Shown here one piece after another: positions 10,503 to 21,179 of a DNA stretch of 64,000 bases; the first letter of the stretch is position 1, and every line of letters starts with the position of its first letter. The position numbers and the translations under genes are program-made. The DNA lies in the NCBI RefSeq assembly GCF_002234675.1, contig NC_019872.2, positions 10,847,950-10,911,949 on the forward strand, given 5' to 3'. The notes beneath the pieces are model-generated. The model saw nothing but the letters and a program-made list of their open reading frames with translations, did not search any database and had not been told where the DNA came from. This stretch comes from Oryzias latipes. Lineage: Eukaryota; Chordata; Actinopteri; Beloniformes; Adrianichthyidae.

Positions 10503-11163
10503 AAAAACTATGGAATTAAATATCTGCCATAAACTGAAAGGGCGTAAAGACAACTAAGCGGGCGTATTTAGGAACTGAGTGAGTAAAACTGAAAACCACG
10601 CAGGCGCAATTCTAACTGAGAAGTGATCTTGCGCGGTCAATTCCTTTTTGCGCGCTCATGTGGATTTATGCTCAGTGTTAAGGGGGCGTTTTTTCACTTT
10701 TGGGGCAGGAACCTTTCTGGTTGATCTGATTTGCTGAAATTTGCATGGCTCATCGGCGAGGCAGAGGGGCGGGACCTTCATTTTTCAGTGCGGGGGGGGG
10801 GGGGGGTTTAACAGGCGGCTCTTGAGCTGCGTGCGGCTCTCTGCCTTTTATCATATTTTCTATATTCAGTACTTTCACAACCATAAGGTGAAAGTCTTAC
10901 ATTTTCTCCAAAATGAACAGAGCGGCCCTAATGTGTTGTTGTGTGACTTCGGTAAAGAGGATCTAGGAGAGAACAGCATGATGACGGTACGGAGAGAGGA
11001 GAGGACGTGAAAGAAGACCCCCCCCATAGTACAAAGGAGCAGATATGTGAATAATGCAGAACAACTTCGTTTTGGAAACCCTGGAAATGCAAAGAGACAC
11101 GATTATGAGGCACAGTTTAAACTGCAGCTATCAGCTACGCGGAGGAACACGGGAATAGAGCAG

Positions 11164-12428
11164 GTGCAGTTCGGTTAAATTAGATCTTCACAGATTCGGA
11201 TTTCCTGCTTCAATAACTCTTCTGATAAATGATCAAATGTGTCAGCAAGTATCTCACTCATTTTGTATTAACACAGAGAGTGAACTACAAAAGCATTTTT
11301 AAAGAAAAAAGTTCGTTTTTATTGCCTTTTAATCAGAATTGTTCGTTTTAAGCTGTGAATGCAAACAGAGCAGCGAGCCGGCTGCCAAGGGACCGTCAAC
11401 AAAGTGCAACCTCTGTGAAACACCATTCTGTAAAAATCAGTGAACTTTTAAAAAGCGAATAAATGTCTATATTTATATGAACTGGTAATGAAGACTCGTC
11501 AGCATAGTCATGCTACATTATTATTTATTATACTAAATTTTTTTGGAAAGTCAACCTCCATTTTATTGCTTATAGTTTTTAAAATTTAATAGAGATATGA
11601 ATCATAACATAAATGCTCAATAGCTCTGAAGATACTAAAGCTTCTGTCACCAAACCTCCTGTACTGACTAATCATGACCTTATTGTCCTACTGCAATAAA
11701 AATTGTCATAATTCACGTAGTTTATTGTTAGGAATTTTTCATATTTAAATATTGATCAAATTTGGTCAAAAATGCTCAATGGCTTTAAAAATGCTGTAGT
11801 TACTGACACAAAACTTCCTGTACTGACTAATCATGACCTTATTTTCCTACTAAAATAAAGATTATGCAAAAACAAAATTCTGGCACCTTCAGAGCTATTG
11901 AGGATTTTTGACCAAATCTGATCCATTTGTAAATATGAAAAATTCCTATAAATAAACAAAGTGAACTATTGACATTCTTTATTTTAGTAGGACAATAAGG
12001 TCATGTCAAGTTACTGATAACTTTAGTCATGATTCATATCTATTAAAATTTGAAAAAGTATATGAAACAAGATAAAATAAAGATGGACTTTCCTACAAAA
12101 TATGTATTGTAACAAGAATATGCTTTATAATAATTTTATGATTTCTTTGTAAGATTATTGATTTTTACACAGTGGTGTTTCACAGTTCAGAGGTTGCACT
12201 TTGTTGACGGTCCCTTGGCAGCCGGCTGCATGTCTGCATTCACAGCTGAAAGCGAACAATTCTGATTAAAAGGCAAAAAAACGATATTTTTTCTTTAGAA
12301 ATGCATTTTTGGTTCACTCTGTGTTAATACAAAATGATTGAGATACTTGCTGACATATTTGAACGTTGGTCAGACGAGTTATTGAAGCAGGAAGTCTGAA
12401 TCTGTGGAGATCTTTCTAACTTATCGAA
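11164..12428. repeat. Long imperfect palindrome inside element C
   Basis: The left arm from about 11164 and the right arm ending at 12428 are inverted copies. For example, GAGCCGGCTGCCAAGGGACC near 11375 pairs with the complementary block near 12212-12231. CATGACCTTATTGTCCT near 11676 pairs with AGGACAATAAGGTCATG near 11988. A direct repeat of about 158 bp (TGTACTGACTAATCATGACC near 11660 and 11818) lies within the arms. Arms of about 600 bp with almost no spacer could form a very long hairpin. The arms seem to continue past the element-B insertion point (TTCG/CGAA near 14477). Confidence 0.7.
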
Positions 12429-14476
12429 TATGGAGTCCTATACTGTTCATAATTAAATAAATAAATATTTAATTAAATAAATAAATATGGCCTCATGAAA
12501 ATACACAATCAACCAATAAATCTCTCATAAATATATAAAAAGATCATGAAATGGTGAAAAACCTGCATACTGATTTTATATAAGCCATTTTATTATTCAA
12601 TATATTTCATTTTGCTTTAAAAACATGTTCATTATTTTAAAACAGCATTTTAAAATATTCATTTTTAATCATGTGGAACATTATTATAATTCTGTCTTTT
12701 TTCAGAAGCTGGTATTTCAAAATCAATATTTTTCAAAGTAGCTTTCTTTTTATTTCATGTTGCTGTTTTTCACAATGGCGTATTTATTTCATGAAGAACT
12801 TTTTCAGGAGAATGAGTCTATCTGTCAATCAGTGAAAGTGGGCGGGATCTAAACGCTCATTGGCTCATCCATGGAAATCGACTCATATTCCTCGATACCC
12901 GCTCAGCGGTGTGCCAGTCAGAGAGATGACATATTTCAGCGATATCCGCGCAGCTTTGCTGACATTAGAGGATCAAATAGAGACAAACGATCTGTCTGCT
13001 GCAGAAGATGCAAACATGGACCACTCTGTTTTTGTAGTTTGAGGGTTTGTGTGGACCAAAGCACAGAGAGGAGCTCCGGTCGTCCACGTCTATAAGTCCC
13101 CCGTTGAAACACTCCTCATTCTCACGCCATTCACTCAGAGCTCACATCGTGCCTTATGTCGGCTCGCTGGCGGACCGACAGAGTCAGACCAGGAGCTTTG
13201 CAAAGCGGAACAAGCCTGCTGAGGCCTCCTGAACCTTATATTTTTCTATTTTCAATGAGACAATGATTATAATCAGGTCCTCTGATTTTATTTTTCCCTC
13301 CCTTCAAAATGTTGAACCTTTCCTGCAATGACGTTTCTGACGGTGGTAGGAAATCGCAGCGGAGATCCGGGATTGATTGAGCAATTCTGCAGCCAGGGTT
13401 TGCTCCAAGAATCAGGCTCTGCACTTTGGAGGAAACCTTTTTTTATTATTATTTTTCCGGGGAACAGGGCAACAGACCCTTAACTTGCGCTCACACATAC
13501 ACTCTCGCGCTGCCTGGGCGCTCTGATTTACACGTAATTTAAGACGTTTGACTGCGCTGAGCTGAAGCAGAGACTCTCTGGGATGATCTCCTGAACTCAA
13601 ACATGGAAACATGGTTATCATGTGAAACTATTCAAAATAAATAAACCTGATCTTTTAACACTCCATGTACATTGTGCATCCATGCATTTTTACTGAGATA
13701 AGCGCAGGCAACCGCTCCATGTGGCTATCAGGCTAAAAACATTAGCTGGTAGCCCCTCCCACACGCGGCATGTTGCATTCATGGAACTCCAGTTCATAGA
13801 CGTTTTGTGGAACTCCAACAACCACCCAGCCTAACTTAGGCCACTACTAGATGTTAATGAGAATATGAAAATTGCCGAACCGACCACAAAACCATCTGAA
13901 TTATGCACACTCGCCCAAAGCCACTTTTATCCGCAAATTTAGAACAAAAACTGCCCAATTTCGTGTAACACTGTGGATGTGTTGAGGTGCATACTCCCCC
14001 TAGTGTTGAGGAGTGTGCATTGCGCCGTCACGTTTGGTGAAGGATCTTCGATCGATGTAGTCAGGGTGCTGCTGCTCATGTCTGAGTAAAGGAGTAGCCA
14101 ATCACAAAAGTGTCTTGTCTAGTTTGATTGACAGATAGACTCATTCTCCTGAAAAAGTTCTTCATGAAATAAATACGCCATTGTGAAAAACAGCAACATG
14201 AAATAAAAACAAAGCTACTTTGGAAAATATTGATTTTGAAATCCAAGGTTCTGAAAAAAGACGTAGAATTATAATAATATTCCACATGAATAAAATGAAT
14301 ATTTTAAAATGCTGTTTTAAAATAATGAACAGGTTTTTAAAGCAAAATGACAATTTCATGATCTTTTTATATATTTATAAGAGATTTATTGGTTGATTGT
14401 GTATTTGCATGAGTTCATATTTATTTATTTAATTAAATATTTATTTATTTAATTATGAACAGTATAGGACTCCATA
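12429..14476. mobile_element. Non-autonomous inverted-repeat DNA element (B), 2048 bp, nested in C
   Basis: It starts TATGGAGTCCTATACTGTTC and ends with the complement. Inverted arms of about 400 bp run 12429-12860 and 14100-14476, including the AATAAATAAATATTTAATTA block. The flanks are ATCGAA at 12423-12428 and 14477-14482, a perfect 6-bp direct repeat. The 1.2 kb centre has no recognisable transposase; ORFs there are under 75 codons. The same TATGGAGT start and 6-bp duplication as element A suggest mobilisation by the same kind of enzyme. Confidence 0.8.
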
Positions 14477-15353
14477 ATCGAACAGCTGCCAGAGAATTTA
14501 AAATGATGAATCAAAGCTGTCCCTCCTCCCCCCGGCTTACCGAGACGCAGCGCCGGCGAGTTACGCCACACTTCGGGACTGCAGGACTTAAAATTGGCCT
14601 GAGGTGTCTGCTTTCACTGTTCTTTGGAGCCGCACGGCAAAGAGACGGACTCTGATGATGAGGAAAGGGAAGCCAGCGTGTCTGATAGAAATGTAGCCCA
14701 GCTGTTTCAGATGCAGAAGATGAGGACTTTGATGGATTTTAAATGCTGATTGATGACTGAAAAAATAAATCACAACCAACTCAGTTTTGCGCTCGCTGCC
14801 TTTTTTAAACACACACCAGCGTGCACGTTTCACCGGTATGTGTGTTAACGTTAAATACAGAAAAAACACTCAAAACTGAAATGGCGCCGTTTAATCCAGT
14901 GCTGTTGTAAGGAGAGGAGGGGGTTATGAGAAATAATATGGCTTTAATTGTGTGTTTGTCTGGCAGGTCAGTGTGTGGTGTGGCTCTTTGACTATCACAG
15001 TTAGAAATAGCGGCTCTTAGCCCCGCTGCTTGACATGCAAATTTCAGCCAATCAGATCAACCAGAAAGGTTCCTGCCCCTAAGTGACAAACACATCCCTG
15101 AATACCACCCCCAAGTGACAAAAACGCCCCCTTAACACTGAGCGTAAATCCAGGTGAGGGCGCAAAGGAGAATTGACCGAGCAGGATCACTGCTCAGTTA
15201 GGATTTCAGCCGTTCAGTTGTAAAATACGGGGTCGCTTGGTTAGAATTGCGCCAGCACGGTTTTAAGGTTCACTCACTCAGTTTCTAAATACGCCCGCTT
15301 AGTTGTCTTTACGCCCTTTCAATTTTTGGCATTTATGTAATTCGATAAAAAAC

Positions 15354-15728
15354 TCTTCAAAATTAAATCTTACTGCTCCCAAAGCTACATGAATGTGAAC
15401 TAATATGTAGAAAATACAAATATTTAAATCTACAAATTAAAGAAAAATAATTAAAAACGTTTTAGGTAGCACTGCGGCAGAGCGCCATCTGCTGTCTAAA
15501 TAAATAACTGCTAACACATCAACTGCTATACAGTGTTACCTTGCAATCAGGCTGCAGGAACAGATGTCAATATTCCAGGATGGAAATTAAAAAATTGCAG
15601 ATGATCATCAAACATCTTTTGGGTTTCCATAACTGCAGCCAGTGTCAAAAGCACAGCATTTATAGTGATAATTCACAAATTTAGAGTTATTCTTTGTTTT
15701 TACATTGCAAGGGGAGCACATTTTCTCT
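15354..15728. other. Short spacer between element C and the inverted L1, nothing recognised
   Basis: AT-rich sequence without reading frame, RNA gene or clear repeat. It ends at the T-rich stretch that is the poly-A end of the minus-strand L1 copy. Confidence 0.4.
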
Positions 15729-17775
15729 CTTTTTTCTTTTTTACTTGTCCTGTCCAACAGCTGGGCAGGCAGATGAGAGCTGACGGCTTCTTGTGTTGGA
15801 CATATTTTACTTTAACAACGGGGTTATTAATCTTCAGACAAACCAAGGGTATGTCTGAATAAACCTCTTTTGTAATTGAGGCCAAACTTTATTAATTTCA
15901 ATCATGTTTGAAAATCTTTGGTGTTGGACTGGACAGAAAAGGAAAGAAGGGAAGAAGAGAGAGGGATGTTAGAGAGGGGGGGTAAGAGGGTGATAATAGG
16001 TGGGGGGGGGGATAAGACCATGAAGCAGCATAAAGCAACAAGTTTACTGGTTGTTTATCATTACGGTAAGGTTCAAATATAGTACAAAAAGGGCGGGGCC
16101 TGTCCTCACACACACTCAAATGTTATCAACACACCTGCTGGCTGAAAAAAATGTCCACATGTCAACATGTACACAAAACCGATAGTGTTCACACACGCAT
16201 ACTACATAGCTAACACCTGTGTTCAGGTGAGTGTTTATGTTTTTCTAAAATGGACGGTGGAATGTGAAAAGAACGAAGGAGAGTGCCCAGCCATCCCCAC
16301 ACCAAGACTCCCGCCGCAGCAGCAGCCGGAACCCCCAACGCCACACGGCAGCAGGCAGGGAACAACCGCCCCCCGGGCAACCCAGTCCGCCACCCAGGCC
16401 AGGGTCAGCAGGGCCGCTGCGAGGCCCCCAGAGCCAGAGACCAGGGAGGCACGGAGGGAAAGGGAGCGCCGCCCCAGCCCAACCAGGAGAACAGCCCCCC
16501 CGCCGCGCCGGGAGAGCCAACGCAGGGCCCCACCCGAGAAGGGCGCCCACAGCCCCAGACGAGCAGCCCATCACCCCCCAGGAGTTCCGGGCATCCCCCC
16601 GCCCCAACCCCAGGTATGAGCCAGGACCCCCCAAGGGAGACCCGCTCCGCACTCCAGGCAGCCACGCACCTGGCCCACGGTTGGTCCAGGGAGGAGCAAG
16701 GCAGGGGCCAGCCGCCCCCGCCCAGGAGGGGAGCGCCCCGGGGAAAAAGGGGGCCCACCAAGGGTGTTGTAAACTTGGCCCGACCAGGCTCGGCCACAGT
16801 TGGAGATTTGGCGGGGCCCAGCATCCAAAGGGCCAGAACCAGAACCCACCCCCCAGGGACACGGACACCCCCGGCCCAGGTGTAATGTGAACCCCACCCC
16901 GTGCGGAGAGAGCACCGCCGCGCCCAGGAAACCGGCACCCAGGGGACACGGCCACCGTTGCCAAGGGCCCTGTAACCCCCACCAGGGAAGGGGTAGGGGA
17001 CAAATGGTCCTAGGTCCCACCTTCCTTGCAAAACATGTGTGCATGTATGTGTGTTTAAGAGGGTTAGTGTTTGCATGTGTGTGTGTTTATGTTGGAATGT
17101 ATATTTTGAGGGGGGAGGGGTGTGTGTACTAAGGGGGTGCAGTTAAAATTGGCAGGTAGGGCACTGAGGGGACATCTCCTGATTACTCACAGTGATGTCC
17201 CCTCACCCTTCCCCACCAAGGGGCCCTAAATCTCTACGGTGCGGTTAAAATTGGCGGGTAGGGTGCTGGGAGGACATCTGCTGCTTGCTGGCAGTGATGT
17301 CCAAGCACCCCCCCTACCAAGGGCCCTACATGTCTAAGGTGCAAATAAAACCGAAAGAGGGGGGGGCCCACTCCATACAGCAACCATGGGAGGGGGGGAC
17401 CACTGCCAAGTAGCCCCCCCCCCCCCCCCAAGGCGCATCGCAGGCTAAGCCCCCCACCCCCTCACCCTAATATGAGGTTATATGAGGAAGGGGGTAAGTT
17501 GGGGACAGCTGGTAGACTGTCCCCCGGTGGTCAAACAGCCGTCCCCAAGACCCCCCCCCAAGCATAGGGGCCCGGCCCCCCCAGACCAGGGGCCCCATCC
17601 CCGGTAGCGCCGACACCCCCGGCCCAGCACCACCCACCCCACACAGAGAGAGAGGAGCCAGAAAGCGCTGGCCCCCCGGAGCAAGCCCAGGCCCCCACCC
17701 CCAAGCGCCCTACAAGAGCTCCGGTCAGGCCTCGACGGGACCGAGGCAGCTAACCGGCCGGGGCAACCGAGCACA
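15729..17775 (-). mobile_element. 5'-truncated L1 3' UTR copy, minus orientation
   Basis: Read on the minus strand this repeats the L1 3' region seen at about 1925-4015. It has the same G-rich block, the CA-rich strip, the AATAAA tail and the final sequence TGTCCAACA...ACAGGACAAGTAAAA before the A-tail. It starts where the first copy reads GGTTGGCCTCCTCGGTCCCG and lacks all of ORF2, the usual 5' truncation of L1. Open frames on both strands in this block (up to 252 codons) are composition artefacts; they match between copies only as shared repeat sequence. Confidence 0.85.
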
Positions 17776-18033
17776 TTTTCTCTTAACGTCACCTCCAGAC
17801 GCAACCAAAGTCAAAACATCCCAGCTATGAGCAAGTTTAGAAAACTGAGGGAATCACAGGCCGGTTTTCTGCACTCGTGTAAAAAATATGGGGTTTAAAG
17901 ATATTGTTTCAACATTGGTACAGTAAATAAGCCACCATGCAATCTGGTGGCATGGTCATCATAATGGGCACCCTGTTTACTATCTGTCACTCTTACATCA
18001 TTTAAAAGCTGACAACAGAACAAACATTGTGTA

Positions 18034-18083
<50 letters not shown>

Positions 18084-21000
18084 CTTTATATATATAGCAC
18101 TTTTCAAAATCAAGATTACAAAGTGCTGTACAAAAATATGGGAGAAAATCAATATTAAAAACAGTTTCCAGTATGGAGAAATAAAACCCAGCACACACAT
18201 GAAACGGTGATAGTGGTTAGAATCAATAAAATTGATAAATCAGTAAAATCAATCAAATCCACGATGATCCAAGGGATCATGTTTGTGCATAAAGTTGAGC
18301 TTACTTTTGCAGTGGAAAAGGACAAGAAGGATTCAACAACTGGGAAAAATCCCATTTTTGTCAAAATAGTATCAACATGTGCATTAAATATTGGAGGAGG
18401 AGTGACGCCTAGTGGCCAAACAAGCTTATGCCTGTGTCAGTTGGCTAAAAATAATAGTTTCAAAAATTACGTGTTATTAAGTGTTCAAATGAAGAAAAAC
18501 ATTTAAAAGCGTATTCCTTTTAAACAATTCTAATGTCTTTTTTTTTTTTTACAAATATGGGATGGTAAAGTTAAGATTTCATTCTTGTTCTCAAACCACT
18601 AAGTTGGCGAAAACATTTGATTAAACAATCCAGCAGCTACAAAAAAGATTGTGTGCTTTTGTAAAGAGTTGAATCTACCTCAGTTGAATGCCGACACAAA
18701 CTGGACAAAAAGTTGCAATTTGTTAAGTGTTTGTTAAAATATCTGCAAAGACATGTTTTTTATTGTTATTATTATTTTGCTCAAAGTTGGGTTTATAATT
18801 GAATTTATTTCTATAATTAACACATCTGAAATCCACTTGAAGCTTCATCTAACTCAATTTTGACTTAAAACACTATTACGGTATTGAAAGCCCAACGTTT
18901 AATAGTAACTAATTGGGAGAAGGGCAGATAACCATACTGAAGAATACATCGTTGAAAATTTGATTAAAATCCCAGTAATGTTTACTCTTGTGGCCTTAAT
19001 TTTTTTAAAACAATATTTAAATAAGATTTATTTAAAACATACTTGTATGTATTATTTTATTTTAAAAAAGAGATATTTTCCAAATAAATATGAAGACTTG
19101 TGCAACAACCTTTTGCAACAGTTTGTGAATTACTGCAAGTATCTAGAGACAATACATGAAGATCTACAGGTACCTAATATGTCATGTTAAAACCCCTCTG
19201 TCAAATAGTCTTTCCCCATGTATACACCATTCAATTTTATTTTTGTTTGGACTATTTTAGATATTTTGGACACTAAGATAAAGAACAGTCATAGTCAATA
19301 AGGGAAACCTTTTCTGTTCTCGGGCAGTTGTTTCTTTTTATAAATTCTTCTTCTTGTCGGTTGATGTTTTTTGTATTTTGATCTGCAGAACAAAAGAGTA
19401 CACAAAAGCAAAAAAAAAAAACTTAAGACACTAAGGGTAAAAATAAAAGAACAAATTTATTTCAAAGTAAAAATACTTTAGCCAACTCAATACAAAATAA
19501 AAGTCTTTGAAACACAAAGCACTGTCTTTTTTTCAGAAGGATGTATGTGCTTTTACTTTTTTCTAAGTACTTTTTTCTTAAAGTAGAGATTCTTAGAAAT
19601 GTATTTAGCACATTACTTTTTGACCTTAGAACCCTTTGTGTGGTTATCAATCTAGAACAAAAGATGTTAAAACTTTATTAACATGGCGCATTTGCTAATT
19701 ACAAATACAGCAAGTTTGTTTTATGATGAGAATCAAACTGGTCATTCCTTCCGGTTCAGTCAGGTAAAAAGGAAAAAAATAATAATTTTAAATGTTCAAA
19801 TTCAATAAAGAACGCAGTAGGGTCAATTTTTCTCTACATTTTAAAGGTGCATAGCTTTAATCAAGTAACGTTTTTCTCCAAATCTTTTTCATTATAAATA
19901 TTTTTTTAAATGAGGCAAAAACATTTCTGCAAACAGTTTCCCTTAAAAAAGACAAATCCCTTGTTTTCTTTTCTTTTACGTTCATATGAATAATGCAAAC
20001 AATGTTTGTAACTATTGAATAACAAAAATTATTCTCCACAATAGGTGAACTATTGTGCATAAAGTGCAGAGAAGTTCAATCAAAACAACATTTTCTGATT
20101 TCTACATCATTTCGTATGCAAGTTGCATAGAGTAAAAAGTTTAAAGACAGAATTAGTGGACAAATATTCCTCAAATCAAAAGATTCAAAAATGTCATAAT
20201 GACATTTCAAAATGAAAATAGGAAAAGGGCAGAAAAAGTTACAATTATCACCATATTCCACTTAGCAGAAGAAAGAGCGCAAATGTGCAAACTAAAGCAG
20301 AAACATAGAATTCAACAAGATGCAGAAGAAATGTTTTGTAAAGCTGTGTGCACAAATAATATTTTTGTCCACATTTAGTAAGGATTATCAGAAAAACTGC
20401 CAGAAAATCTGTGCACTCAAATGCCTGAGAGCAAATTATTTTGATCTTTTAAGTGAAAAAGATATAATTATATTATAGCTACAGAACCACTGACTAGAAA
20501 CCCAGATTTTTACAATTTTATTCATGATTTAAAAAAAATCATACTTAAGTTTAGACCTATTTCTTTAACCAGACAACAAAACAAAGCATCACACCATCCC
20601 AAAAAAGTAAAACTATGGTAAACAACCACCAAATTGCATTTAAAACGCTATTAAAGCCATGAAAAGAGATATGATTACGGTACTCACAGCCAGTCAGATT
20701 GTGTTCAACTAATAAAAAAAAATTGTCAACCACCTCTTGACAAAAATTCAAAGACACAAATTCAAACATAAAAAAAAAAAACCTTTAAAAATCCTTCTAG
20801 ACATTTCTGTTGCTTTTTTCCCTTTTGGTATTAACTTTACATTCTCCTTTTTGGGGTTTATTGCTTCAAAAAGTATGTATACTAGAAATACTTCACTTCA
20901 ATCTGTGTCTGTGATGCAAAAAGGGCTTCCGAAAGTCTTTTAACACCACGAACTTCAAAACTATATCAAAAGCTGAATTTAAAATTGTAAATTCGAGATC

Positions 21001-21179
21001 AGCCACAGAAGTGAAAATAGAAACAGGAAATTAAAGCATTTTGGTCAGAAATACAACACTGTGCATCACCGGTACTTTCGAGGTCTAAATAAGTGCATAT
21101 TTTCTCAATTTTATAAATATATCTGAATGTACAGGAAAATATGTAAGGGTTTTTGTTTTTATGCATGTTGTCCAAACCC
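17776..21179. other. AT-rich intergenic region downstream of slc46a3-like
   Basis: No gene is recognised. It contains the TAA microsatellite at 18038-18082 and, just after it, a retroposon-tail-like stretch (TATAGCACTTTTCAAAATCA ... AAGTGCTGTACAA). Two blocks (18815-18920 and 19715-19810) are also found at 8490-8690. The right part, perhaps 19.4-21.18 kb, may hold the 3' UTR of the minus-strand transporter gene. Several TTTATT motifs (minus-strand AATAAA) exist, none clearly preferable. Confidence 0.5.
18038..18082. repeat. (TAA)n microsatellite
   Basis: About 15 uninterrupted TAA units, followed by a sequence resembling the 3' end of a fish retroposon. Confidence 0.9.

Larger units (their letters stand above)
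10509..15347. mobile_element. Large composite inverted-repeat DNA element (C), 4839 bp including nested element B
   Basis: The left end is TATGGAATTAAATATCTGCC and the right end is the complement of TATCGAATTACATAAATGCC. Arms of roughly 250-300 bp match in inverted orientation (10509 to about 10750 and about 15030 to 15347), sharing blocks such as GAAAGGGCG and AACCAGAAAGGTTCC. AAAAAC flanks both sides (10503-10508 and 15348-15353). The inside holds a ~1.26 kb palindrome (11164-12428) and the nested element B (12429-14476). No transposase is readable. Its terminus agrees with element A at 16 of the first 20 positions, so the two are related families. Some short ORFs here come from GC-rich filler and are not convincing genes. 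Confidence 0.8.

Noticed and set aside
10741-11010. 89-codon ORF in element C
   Set aside because: Spans a homopolymer G run, has no known domain and no counterpart elsewhere in the element; not a transposase.
11600-11960. CRISPR-like direct repeats
   Set aside because: Only two direct units of about 158 bp plus inverted relatives; they belong to a eukaryotic palindromic element.
16167-17132. Proline/arginine-rich ORFs in the inverted L1 copy
   Set aside because: Same composition artefact as in the first copy; no start context or conserved protein pattern.
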